From NCBI GenBank assembly GCA_018694455.1, contig JABHNP010000011.1:1-5501 (forward strand): DNA of 5,501 nt. Direction: 5' to 3'. The notes under the pieces were generated by a model that was not told where the DNA came from, made no database searches, and saw nothing but the letters and a program-made list of their open reading frames with translations. Both the position numbers and the translations under genes were made by a program. The DNA comes from Planctomycetaceae bacterium (GTDB taxonomy: Bacteria; Planctomycetota; Planctomycetia; Pirellulales; UBA1268). Below are positions 1-5,501 of this stretch, one piece after another (within the stretch, counting starts at the first letter, position 1; the number at the start of each line of letters is the position of its first letter).

Positions 1-714
1 AGGTGCCGGTACTTGAGGGGCGCTCACAGTCTGAGCAGGCGTAGCGTTTGTTTGAGGATTTTTTTGGAGAGGCTGTGCTGCTAACGTACCACCTGACTCA
101 GGAGGGATTACAATGGTCATAGCATTTGGCTGAGGATTGCTTGCATCAACTGCAATCGTTGCCCAGTTGCCTGGCGGTGGTGGAGGCGTTGCTTGAGCTA
201 ACGCAGGTTGTGGTGGTGCAGTTGTGCTGAGTTCTGGAGGTGTTTTGGCTTTTTCAGTAGGTAAAGGAATACTTGGCTGCCAAGAAGAGGGTGGCGTGGG
301 AACGGGTTTTTGAGTTATTGGTGACGAAGGTGTAATCGGTGGAGCTGAGGCCCATTGGGAAGGAAATGTACTTGTTGGGGGTGTGATTGGTTTGCCAGCA
401 AGGACTGGAGCAGTGGGCGGAAATCGAAAGGGCTGCGGCCGATACCTTGTGACTCGCGGTACCGGAACAACAGCCCCAGGTCCTGAAACTGTCTGAACGG
501 TAAACCACCAAGGACGACGTACAGCTGGAATAGGGGGAATGTATCCGGGAGCCTGCATGCGATTCACCGGTACGTGCGTGACTCCCGGAGCAACAAACAC
601 TTGTTGGGCGATACCATTTACGCTGACAAGCCAGCATCCGACAAAAGTACACCAGGTACTAAACCTACTGATGGCCGTGAAGGCAGAGTTATGCGTAAAA
701 GCATGAAGCATCAT
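1..714 (-). CDS. Secreted proline-rich protein, N-terminal part (runs off left edge)
   Basis: This frame is open for exactly 238 codons, from an ATG at 714 to position 1, and continues outside the window. A TAG at 723-721 in the same frame, three codons upstream, limits the start to ATG 714 or the adjacent ATG 711. The N-terminus looks like a signal peptide: a short polar start, a hydrophobic stretch at about residues 22-33, and a plausible cleavage site after G-I-A at residue 36. The exported part seen here is about one quarter proline (50 of residues 39-238), with many PP, PxP and TPP units and a run of five prolines at 177-181, and is rich in S, T, A and Q. This suggests an extended, low-complexity linker or surface region. 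From about residue 182 (GNWATIAVDASNP) the sequence is less repetitive and may begin a folded domain. No catalytic motif is visible and I do not recognise the family. No clear Shine-Dalgarno site precedes the start. It is divergent from the protease gene at 949. Confidence 0.8.
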   Translation of the reverse strand, partial: MMLHAFTHNSAFTAISRFSTWCTFVGCWLVSVNGIAQQVFVAPGVTHVPVNRMQAPGYIPPIPAVRRPWWFTVQTVSGPGAVVPVPRVTRYRPQPFRFPPTAPVLAGKPITPPTSTFPSQWASAPPITPSSPITQKPVPTPPSSWQPSIPLPTEKAKTPPELSTTAPPQPALAQATPPPPPGNWATIAVDASNPQPNAMTIVIPPESGGTLAAQPLQKNPQTNATPAQTVSAPQVPAP

Positions 715-771
715 GATGTTCTAAATGTCTCTGACAAAAAAGTTATGGACTCGTACGTCGACTTTATACTT

Positions 772-801
772 CCTATATTTATTTCGGCTCTAGAGGGCCA
801 A
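772..801 (-). promoter_or_regulatory. Possible sigma70-like promoter for the proline-rich protein gene
   Basis: Read on the minus strand there is a TTGGCC at 801-796 and a TATAGG at 777-772, separated by 18 bases. Each box matches the sigma70 consensus at four of six positions. Transcription would begin near 765, giving a leader of about 50 bases before the ATG at 714. A second AT-rich box (TATAAA) lies just downstream without a good -35 partner. Planctomycete promoters are poorly defined, so this is a weak call by eye. Confidence 0.28.
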
Positions 802-809
802 TTCAGCCG
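785..809. repeat. Nested inverted repeats in the divergent intergenic region (possible operator)
   Basis: An 8-base perfect palindrome, CTCTAGAG, sits at 788-795. It is partly overlapped by a second inverted pair, CGGCT at 785-789 and AGCCG at 805-809. The palindrome falls inside the spacer of the proposed minus-strand promoter, which is a common place for a repressor to bind. An 8-base palindrome can occur by chance, and no regulator gene is nearby, so the operator role is speculative. Confidence 0.2.
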
Positions 810-887
810 TAAAATTCTTTGAATCTTGCCTCTTTTTCCAGAAGTAGCCTGCCGTCCTGCTTTGTCAGTATTCCCATGTATCCTGTT

Positions 888-916
888 TTGAGTCTGCTCG
901 TGCCCGCTGCAATATT
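888..916 (+). promoter_or_regulatory. Possible sigma70-like promoter for the metalloprotease gene
   Basis: TTGAGT at 888-893 and AATATT at 911-916 are separated by 17 bases, and each matches four of six consensus positions. Transcription would begin near 923, about 26 bases before the ATG at 949. This leader includes the purine-rich GAGAAG at 934-939, a weak ribosome-binding candidate nine bases from the start codon. Identified by eye only. Confidence 0.28.
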
Positions 917-948
917 CTAAAACAAGTTTTGATGAGAAGACTATTCGT

Positions 949-2385
949 ATGATTCAAAAGACTTTGAAATCTCGGAAGGCACGGCTACAACCGCTCTGTC
1001 GATGGCTACGATATGAAATTTTTCTAGTGATTCTTTTCATGGTGTTTTGTGTGATTCCTGGGTTCGCCAGTGAACAAGAAATAGCTCCAAGGAAATCGTA
1101 TGCCGTCGTGACGGAGCATGATTGGCAGCGACTTCTTCACCGAGCACACTTAGCAGGTCTACGAATCTTCGAAAGCGATCATCTGGTTTTGATTACAGAT
1201 CGCACTTCTCGTGCCGGTGATGCTTTAGAGGATTTGCCAGTAATTTTCGACGAAGCTGTCAGGATCTGGGCGAGCCACTACAGGATTCCGCCGTCGGCTG
1301 TTCGGAAATGGAAAGTTTGTGGCTGTTTGGTGGTTGATCGAGAACGATTTCGAAAAGCCGGTCTACTGCCAGATACAATTCCAGACTTTACGAACGGTTA
1401 TTGTGATCACTACAGATTCTGGTTGACTGAGCAGTCTAATCCGGCTTATCAACGACACCTTTTATTGCATGAAGGTGTTCATGCATTTACAGCGACTCTC
1501 CTGAACCTGAACACACCCACTTGGTACACCGAGGGTATAGCAGAATGGTTGGCAACGCATCGTTTGGCCAAGGGGCCTCCCCAGTTCCAGCACACGCCGA
1601 TTCCAGTTACGCCAGAGGATGTTGAGCAGCTTGGTCGGATAGAGATGATCAGACGGCTGCGGCAGTCGACCAAGGCCCCCAGCCTCGATGAGGTGTTTGC
1701 ACTCAATCCTACGCTCCATGGTACGGTCAGTTCCTATGCCTCGGCTTGGGCGGTGGTAGCCTTTTTGGCGAGGCACCCCCGGTATCAAGAGGCCTTTGCT
1801 CTCACCGAACAGCAGCCGCTTGATATTGGCTTCACTCGCCGATTGAACGGACAGCCTGGCTGGAATAGTGCCGCTGCCAGCCGTGATTTTGATGCTTTTA
1901 CTGCAGATCTCGACTATGGCTTTGATTGCAGTCGCATGACAATCAACTGGTCATCGGGTCGCCGGCTACCAGTCACTGGGGCGACAAGCACGGTGACTGC
2001 TACGCACGGATGGCAGAACAGTGGCTGGCAGCTAGAGGCGGGTGGGCAGTATCAACTGCGAGCATCGGGCCACTGCCGGGTTGGCCAGCTACAGCGATCA
2101 GATGGTCTGCTTGATCTGGAGAGCACTGCAGGGGGTATTTCAATCGACTGGTATCGCGGTCTGCCACTGGGGCGTCTACTTATCGCCCAGTGGGATGAAA
2201 AACCAGATGTAGGTGGTCGTCCTAAGTTCAAGATTCTTGCTGAAGGGGGAGAGACGACCTTCACGGCGATCAGTAATAGCCCAATGTTTTTGAAGATCAA
2301 TAATCGGCCGGTCAATCTCTCACTAAGTGACGGTGAGCTTACTGTGAATATTGGCAGAAAAGGCGATGCATTTCCAAGCCGATGA
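949..2385 (+). CDS. Secreted HExxH metalloprotease-like protein with C-terminal lectin-like module
   Basis: This 478-residue protein is predicted to be exported. Residues 1-22 are basic, 24-38 are strongly hydrophobic, and cleavage is plausible after G-F-A at residue 40. The central domain carries H174-E-G-V-H178, the zinc-binding HExxH with E175 as the likely catalytic base. Then comes WYTEGIAEW at 192-200, where E195 is the probable third zinc ligand and E199 the alternative. This HExxH plus W-x-x-E-G-x-A-E pattern is typical of gluzincin peptidases of the peptidase-MA/DUF1570 type. Around residues 318-330 the sequence (TADLDYGFDCSR) leads into a beta-rich C-terminal region, about 340-469. 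That region has GW..SGW.LEAGGQY.L.ASG, then Y.G.PLG.LL, then FLKINN and a final strand, resembling the PA-IL/LecA-like lectin fold. From memory this two-part layout recurs in planctomycetes. Substrate and proteolytic activity are unknown. Cysteines at 124, 126 and 152 precede the active site. The ATG at 949 gives a sensible signal peptide; a TGA at 889-891 closes the frame upstream. Confidence 0.88.
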   Translation: MIQKTLKSRKARLQPLCRWLRYEIFLVILFMVFCVIPGFASEQEIAPRKSYAVVTEHDWQRLLHRAHLAGLRIFESDHLVLITDRTSRAGDALEDLPVIFDEAVRIWASHYRIPPSAVRKWKVCGCLVVDRERFRKAGLLPDTIPDFTNGYCDHYRFWLTEQSNPAYQRHLLLHEGVHAFTATLLNLNTPTWYTEGIAEWLATHRLAKGPPQFQHTPIPVTPEDVEQLGRIEMIRRLRQSTKAPSLDEVFALNPTLHGTVSSYASAWAVVAFLARHPRYQEAFALTEQQPLDIGFTRRLNGQPGWNSAAASRDFDAFTADLDYGFDCSRMTINWSSGRRLPVTGATSTVTATHGWQNSGWQLEAGGQYQLRASGHCRVGQLQRSDGLLDLESTAGGISIDWYRGLPLGRLLIAQWDEKPDVGGRPKFKILAEGGETTFTAISNSPMFLKINNRPVNLSLSDGELTVNIGRKGDAFPSR

Positions 2386-2402
2386 GGCTTGATTGCCTTT
2401 AT

Positions 2403-2430
2403 GAGACGAGTTCAAACGTAAACTCGTTTC
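2403..2430 (+). terminator. Hairpin after the metalloprotease gene, possible weak terminator
   Basis: ACGAGTT at 2406-2412 pairs perfectly with AACTCGT at 2421-2427 around an 8-base loop. The stem can be extended outward by a G-U, an A-U and a G-C pair to 2403-2430. It begins 18 bases after the protease stop codon, and its 3' arm ends in only three T residues, so it is a poor classical rho-independent terminator. It lies between converging genes and could also block minus-strand transcripts, but that side has no T tract. Confidence 0.4.
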
Positions 2431-2531
2431 GGGCCGTTCGCAGACACAGTGACAGTGAGCGTGTTCCCGGTGTTGTAGTGGGTTGATAAAATTTCAGCCG
2501 GGACCTGACTAGTTTCAATCACCTCTGGCAT
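2412..2531 (-). CDS. Possible small protein of 39 residues downstream of fumC
   Basis: This reading frame starts at ATG 2531, 70 bases beyond the fumC stop and on the same strand, and ends at a TGA at 2414-2412. The product begins MPEVIETSQVPAEIL and ends NGPKRVYV. It has balanced composition and an alternating T-V-T-V segment at about residues 24-29 that suggests a beta strand. There is no signal peptide, membrane segment or recognisable motif. The same frame is open upstream back to a TGA inside the end of fumC, with no other ATG, so it might also be the tail of an eroded longer gene. No Shine-Dalgarno site is visible. The stop codon sits in the hairpin at 2403-2430. It could be a fumC-cotranscribed small gene, a gene remnant or chance; the family is not recognised. 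Confidence 0.33.
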   Translation of the reverse strand: MPEVIETSQVPAEILSTHYNTGNTLTVTVSANGPKRVYV

Positions 2532-2601
2532 GGTGGGCGGAAGAAAATCTCTCTGGATGGCTGCGATTGAAATCAGTGGTAGTAGAAAGTAATGGTCTTT
2601 C

Positions 2602-4017
2602 TCAGGTTTCCAGTGGCCGGGTCATTTCGACCGGCACTACCCACTCGTCGTACTGGTCAGCGGTGAGGAGGCCGAGGGAGACGGCTGCTTCTTTCAAGCT
2701 TGAGCCATCGGCGTGGGCCTTCTTGGCAATCTTTGCAGCGTTCTCATAACCTATGTGGGTGTTTAAGGCTGTAACTAACATTAGTGAGTCATCAAGGTGA
2801 TGCTGGATACGCGCCAGATTGGGCGAGATACCCGTTGCACAGTGCAACCGCATTGAATCACAGCCGTCGGCAATCAGATCAGCACTCTCTAACACGTTGT
2901 GAATCATCACTGGCTTGTAGACATTGAGCTGAAAGTTTCCTTGGCTGCCGGCGAAGGCAACCGTGGCATCATTACCGAAGACCTGTGCGCAGACCATGGT
3001 CAGAGCTTCGCACTGTGTGGGGTTCACCTTGCCCGGCATGATTGAACTACCCGGTTCGTTTTCTGGAATCGTAATTTCTCCGATGCCACACCGCGGCCCA
3101 CTGGCCAGCCAGCGGACGTCATTGGCAATCTTAAGGAGGGCCATTGCCAGCCCCCGCTCCGCAGCACTCACTTCCACCAATGCATCGTGGGCTGCCAGAG
3201 CAGCAAACTTATTGGCCGCAGAGACGAAAGGGTGCCCCGTTTCCTTAGCAATGAAGACTGCGGCCATTTCGCCGAACTTTTGATGGGCGTTTAGGCCAGT
3301 ACCAACGGCGGTGCCACCGATGGCTAGTTCATAGAGTCCGGGGAGGGCTCGTTCGAGTCCTGCTAACCGATCGTCGAGTTGGGACCGCCAGCTCGAGATT
3401 TCCTGTCCGAGAGTGATTGGGGTGGCGTCTTGCAAGTGAGTCCGACCAATCTTTACGACGTTGGCATACTGCTTCTCAAGTTCGGCAAACGTGTCTCGTA
3501 ATTGCCGGACGGCTGGCAGGAGCCGGTCATGAATGACCTCGACGGCAGCAATGTGCATGGCCGTGGGAAAAGTGTCGTTCGATGACTGGCCACGATTGAC
3601 GTCATCGTTAGGGTGTACAGGTAGTTTTGAGCCCATCTCGCCACCAGCCAGTTCAATGGCCCGGTTTGAGATTACCTCGTTGGCATTCATATTTGATTGC
3701 GTGCCACTGCCAGTCTGAAAGACCACCAGTGGGAAGTGGTCGTCAAGAGTCCCCGCGATTACCTCATCAGCCGCTCGAGTAATCAATTCCACCTTGTCCG
3801 CTGGAAGCTGTCCCAGTTCGCCGTTGGCTAGAGCTGCTGATTTTTTCAGAATGCCGAGTGCTTGTTTGACTGCTCGTCCCCACTGGAAGCGATCAATACC
3901 GATTTTGAAATTATCACGTGAGCGTTCAGTTTGAGCTCCCCAGTAACAATTCGCTGGTACCTCGACTTGCCCCATGCTGTCAGATTCTATTCGGAATGAC
4001 TCGTGCGATGTCGACAC
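2602..4017 (-). CDS. fumC: Class II fumarate hydratase (fumarase C)
   Basis: This enzyme reversibly hydrates fumarate to L-malate in the TCA cycle. Class II fumarases are iron-independent cytoplasmic homotetramers. The 471-residue protein is full length (E. coli FumC has 467) and nearly all family signatures are visible. They include TGSGTQSNMNANEV at 102-115, HPNDDVN at 135-141 (the B-site H135, N137, D138), QSSNDTFPTAMH at 144-155, and GRTHLQDATP at 191-200 with catalytic H194. The superfamily signature GSSIMPGKVNP is at 323-333, with catalytic S324, K330 and N332, followed by E337. These residues line up with E. coli H188, S318, K324, N326 and E331 at a constant offset of six. QSSNDxFPTAMH and CGIGEITIPENEPGSS favour fumarase over aspartase. 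The start is a GTG at 4017-4015, supported by a ribosome site eight bases upstream and a TGA at 4032-4030. The in-frame ATG at 3975 would remove N-terminal residues and lacks such a site. It follows the 4138 gene by 120 bases on the same strand and converges with the protease gene. Confidence 0.98.
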   Translation of the reverse strand: MSTSHESFRIESDSMGQVEVPANCYWGAQTERSRDNFKIGIDRFQWGRAVKQALGILKKSAALANGELGQLPADKVELITRAADEVIAGTLDDHFPLVVFQTGSGTQSNMNANEVISNRAIELAGGEMGSKLPVHPNDDVNRGQSSNDTFPTAMHIAAVEVIHDRLLPAVRQLRDTFAELEKQYANVVKIGRTHLQDATPITLGQEISSWRSQLDDRLAGLERALPGLYELAIGGTAVGTGLNAHQKFGEMAAVFIAKETGHPFVSAANKFAALAAHDALVEVSAAERGLAMALLKIANDVRWLASGPRCGIGEITIPENEPGSSIMPGKVNPTQCEALTMVCAQVFGNDATVAFAGSQGNFQLNVYKPVMIHNVLESADLIADGCDSMRLHCATGISPNLARIQHHLDDSLMLVTALNTHIGYENAAKIAKKAHADGSSLKEAAVSLGLLTADQYDEWVVPVEMTRPLET

Positions 4018-4025
4018 AGTAAAGA

Positions 4026-4030
4026 CCTTT
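4026..4030 (-). promoter_or_regulatory. Ribosome binding site deciding the GTG start of fumC
   Basis: On the minus strand AAAGG lies eight bases before the GTG at 4017. It is the clearest Shine-Dalgarno-like site in the window and supports GTG 4017 over the internal ATG at 3975. Confidence 0.55.
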
Positions 4031-4062
4031 CAGGCAAAGCAATTTGGGATAGGACTTCTCAA

Positions 4063-4091
4063 ATTGTTAGAGGAGCGGCCCTTGTTTGCAA
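4063..4091 (-). promoter_or_regulatory. Weak candidate promoter for fumC
   Basis: Read on the minus strand, TTGCAA at 4091-4086 and AACAAT at 4068-4063 are separated by 17 bases, each matching four of six sigma70 positions. This would give a leader of about 40 bases. The 120-base gap after the upstream gene makes an own promoter for fumC reasonable, but no terminator is evident in that gap, so read-through from upstream is equally possible. Confidence 0.2.
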
Positions 4092-4137
4092 CCCGTGGGC
4101 GTAGCGTCTCCAAAAGGAACGGTCATGTGCCTAAATC

Positions 4138-5501
4138 TTAGCGGATGACGGAAGACTTTTCGTCTATCATCTCGGCTGTTTGAATTTCTGGAGGACCACC
4201 AAGGGCAACAGCAATCCAGCCATCCCAACTCACTGCTTGTAAGGCCGTCATGTTTTGGAGTCGAGGGTGATTAGAAATTCTTTTTGGCACTATGGGTAGC
4301 GGCCGTTCTTTCGGAAATATTTTCCCGAAAATTGTTCTTAATGCAAATTCAATCCGTCCTCTATGTCCTGGTCCACTAATGCGAATAGGCCCTTCTCGCT
4401 GAAGAACCACAGTGTTGCCGATACCGATTGGCTTGTACGTAACACTCCCAATAACGTCGTACCAGTTTCGCCGCCCGCTCTCGAGGGAGTCTATAGAGAC
4501 CCTCACTTCGACAAGTCCTTCGTCGAAATCGACTCGGAGTGGTTCGATTTCTTCAAATGTTACGGCAACACCTTCTGGAAGATCTTCGGGGATTTCTGGC
4601 TCTAATCCTAATTGTTGTTGCACTCGGATAAATAAGTTTTCAAGTGAAAGGCGTTCGCCATTAATGCCGAGTCGATCAAATGCATTGTTGATGGTCGATT
4701 CATGAACCTCGTAACCGAAAAGTGTCCCGTTTGGCTCACGGGGTCTGGGAGTATGGGCAGCGAGTTGGGTGTCTGCATTGAGGCGTAGCCGAAGTGTAGC
4801 CCTGTCTTCCGTCGTCTCCATAAAAGGAGTTGGCTCAAGCCCTAGGCGTATTAAAGGCTGCCAAAAGGATTTCTCAATTTGATTTGATAGTGCTGTAAAC
4901 TTTTCCTCTGATTCCCGGTCAGTCTCACGACACGATTGCCAAATAATTTTTTGGGCAACCTCACGATTCGCTTCTGGCAAACTGTCTGCGTGTTGGTTTC
5001 GAGCAAGAGTTCTTAGCAGTGATCCCATCAGTGGTACAGAATCAAAGCTAGTCGAAACGTTCATTAAGCGGGCGCGATTGGAGGCTGACGCTACTGATCG
5101 ACCCACAACTAGCCCATCACAGTTGAGCTTCATTGGCTTTTTGACAGTAAACTGACCGGACCCTCGTGATGTGAGTGCTATTGGTCCAGTTTCTGTTATC
5201 GCATAGGTCGAAACTTGTCCTTCTACAGTTAAATCAAAGCAGATTTCATCAGCATCTGGAGTAAGATCAATGGAAGTTGTTTGCTTTACTTCTCTTCGAC
5301 CCCGAACTGGCTTACCAAGAATGATTTCGCGTACTGATTCGGTGCGACTTGGCGACTCTGGCATGAGTTGTGTAAGAAATTCTTCACGAATAGCAATTCG
5401 AACATTCGGCGCGGCATAGTAGTGAATAATTGCTTGCCTTAGTGGTTGGGAATGTGATGGCCTTGATGCTTCTGTTGTTGCGAGGGCTTGTTGAACAGCG
5501 A
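4138..5501 (-). CDS. Large protein of unknown function, C-terminal part (start beyond right edge)
   Basis: The frame ends at TAA (4140-4138) and stays open to the window edge, giving 453 visible residues. The ATG at 5364 is internal rather than the true start, because the 45 codons before it are equally protein-like (for example HYYAAPNVRIAIREEFLTQL). Recognisable stretches, counted from the first visible residue, are: a beta-rich region with GPIAL and GSGQFTVKK at about 105-121; TSFDSVPLMGSLLRTLA at about 150-166; a charged helical region at 175-210; TTEDRATLRLRL at about 229-240; QLAAHTPRP at about 245-253; HESTINNAFDRLGINGERL at about 266-284; a second beta-rich region at 310-375; and SWDGWIAVALGG at about 424-435. 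These phrases recall a long conserved planctomycete family, probably envelope-associated, but I cannot assign a function and see no catalytic motif or membrane segment. The product of the complete gene should be larger. It lies upstream of fumC in the same direction. Confidence 0.85.
   Translation of the reverse strand, partial: AVQQALATTEASRPSHSQPLRQAIIHYYAAPNVRIAIREEFLTQLMPESPSRTESVREIILGKPVRGRREVKQTTSIDLTPDADEICFDLTVEGQVSTYAITETGPIALTSRGSGQFTVKKPMKLNCDGLVVGRSVASASNRARLMNVSTSFDSVPLMGSLLRTLARNQHADSLPEANREVAQKIIWQSCRETDRESEEKFTALSNQIEKSFWQPLIRLGLEPTPFMETTEDRATLRLRLNADTQLAAHTPRPREPNGTLFGYEVHESTINNAFDRLGINGERLSLENLFIRVQQQLGLEPEIPEDLPEGVAVTFEEIEPLRVDFDEGLVEVRVSIDSLESGRRNWYDVIGSVTYKPIGIGNTVVLQREGPIRISGPGHRGRIEFALRTIFGKIFPKERPLPIVPKRISNHPRLQNMTALQAVSWDGWIAVALGGPPEIQTAEMIDEKSSVIR

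Noticed and set aside
254..652. A minus-strand ATG-to-stop frame of 132 codons.
   Set aside because: It lies in a different frame inside the 1-714 gene. Its product is rich in C, S, H and W without any pattern, while the overlapping frame gives a signal peptide and a coherent proline-rich protein.
574..822. A plus-strand frame of 82 codons.
   Set aside because: It runs antisense through the start of the proline-rich gene and into the intergenic region, has no ribosome site or recognisable motif, and is best explained as a shadow.
2530..2592. Short plus-strand frame starting MVGGRKSLW, 20 residues.
   Set aside because: Too short, with no ribosome site and antisense to the candidate small ORF region; nothing supports it.
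2963..3283. Plus-strand frame of 106 codons antisense to fumC.
   Set aside because: fumC is certain on the opposite strand; the antisense product has no motif and follows from the codon pattern of fumC.
3973..3975. ATG at 3975 as the fumC start.
   Set aside because: The GTG at 4017 has an AAAGG eight bases upstream, whereas this ATG has no ribosome site and would remove N-terminal residues.
4309..4330. Inverted repeat TTTCGG / CCGAAA with further internal AAA/TTT pairing.
   Set aside because: It lies inside a well-supported coding region (codons for FGKIFPKE), has no terminator context, and is likely a coincidence of codon use.
4363..4705. Two overlapping plus-strand frames of 80 and 97 codons.
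   Set aside because: Both are antisense to the right-hand gene, overlap each other in different frames, and have compositions typical of shadow frames.
5362..5364. ATG at 5364 as the start of the right-hand gene.
   Set aside because: The same frame is open and protein-like for 45 more codons up to the window edge, so this methionine is internal.

Overview
The window looks like chromosomal DNA from a planctomycete, most likely a Pirellulales-type or related marine lineage. The reasons are a secreted HExxH protease-like protein of a layout I associate with planctomycetes, a long protein of unknown function whose motifs also recall a planctomycete family, a proline-rich secreted protein, balanced base composition and weak or absent Shine-Dalgarno sites. 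The lineage call is an inference from family memory, not from a search. No mobile element, CRISPR array, rRNA or tRNA gene was seen.

Layout from left to right. (1) Positions 1-714, minus strand: the first 238 codons of a secreted proline-rich protein that runs off the left edge. (2) Positions 715-948: a divergent intergenic region with a possible promoter on each strand and a small nested palindrome. (3) Positions 949-2385, plus strand: a secreted gluzincin-like metalloprotease (HEGVH followed by WYTEGIAEW) carrying a C-terminal beta-rich module that resembles the PA-IL/LecA-like lectin fold. (4) Positions 2386-2601: a convergent intergenic region with a hairpin just after the protease gene and a possible 39-residue minus-strand ORF downstream of fumC. 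(5) Positions 2602-4017, minus strand: a complete class II fumarase, fumC, starting at GTG. (6) Positions 4018-4137: a 120-base spacer that holds the fumC ribosome binding site and possibly a weak promoter. (7) Positions 4138-5501, minus strand: the C-terminal 453 codons of a large protein of unknown function whose start lies beyond the right edge. There is no gene-free stretch longer than about 300 bases.

Only fumC has a securely known role (TCA cycle, fumarate to L-malate). The flanking genes look like envelope or secreted planctomycete proteins and show no functional link to fumC. The protease and the proline-rich protein share a divergent upstream region and both carry signal peptides, so coordinated expression is possible but unproven. 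I see no obvious multi-gene novel system. The items most worth a second look are the protease-lectin-like fusion, the 39-residue ORF and the uncharacterised family at the right edge.
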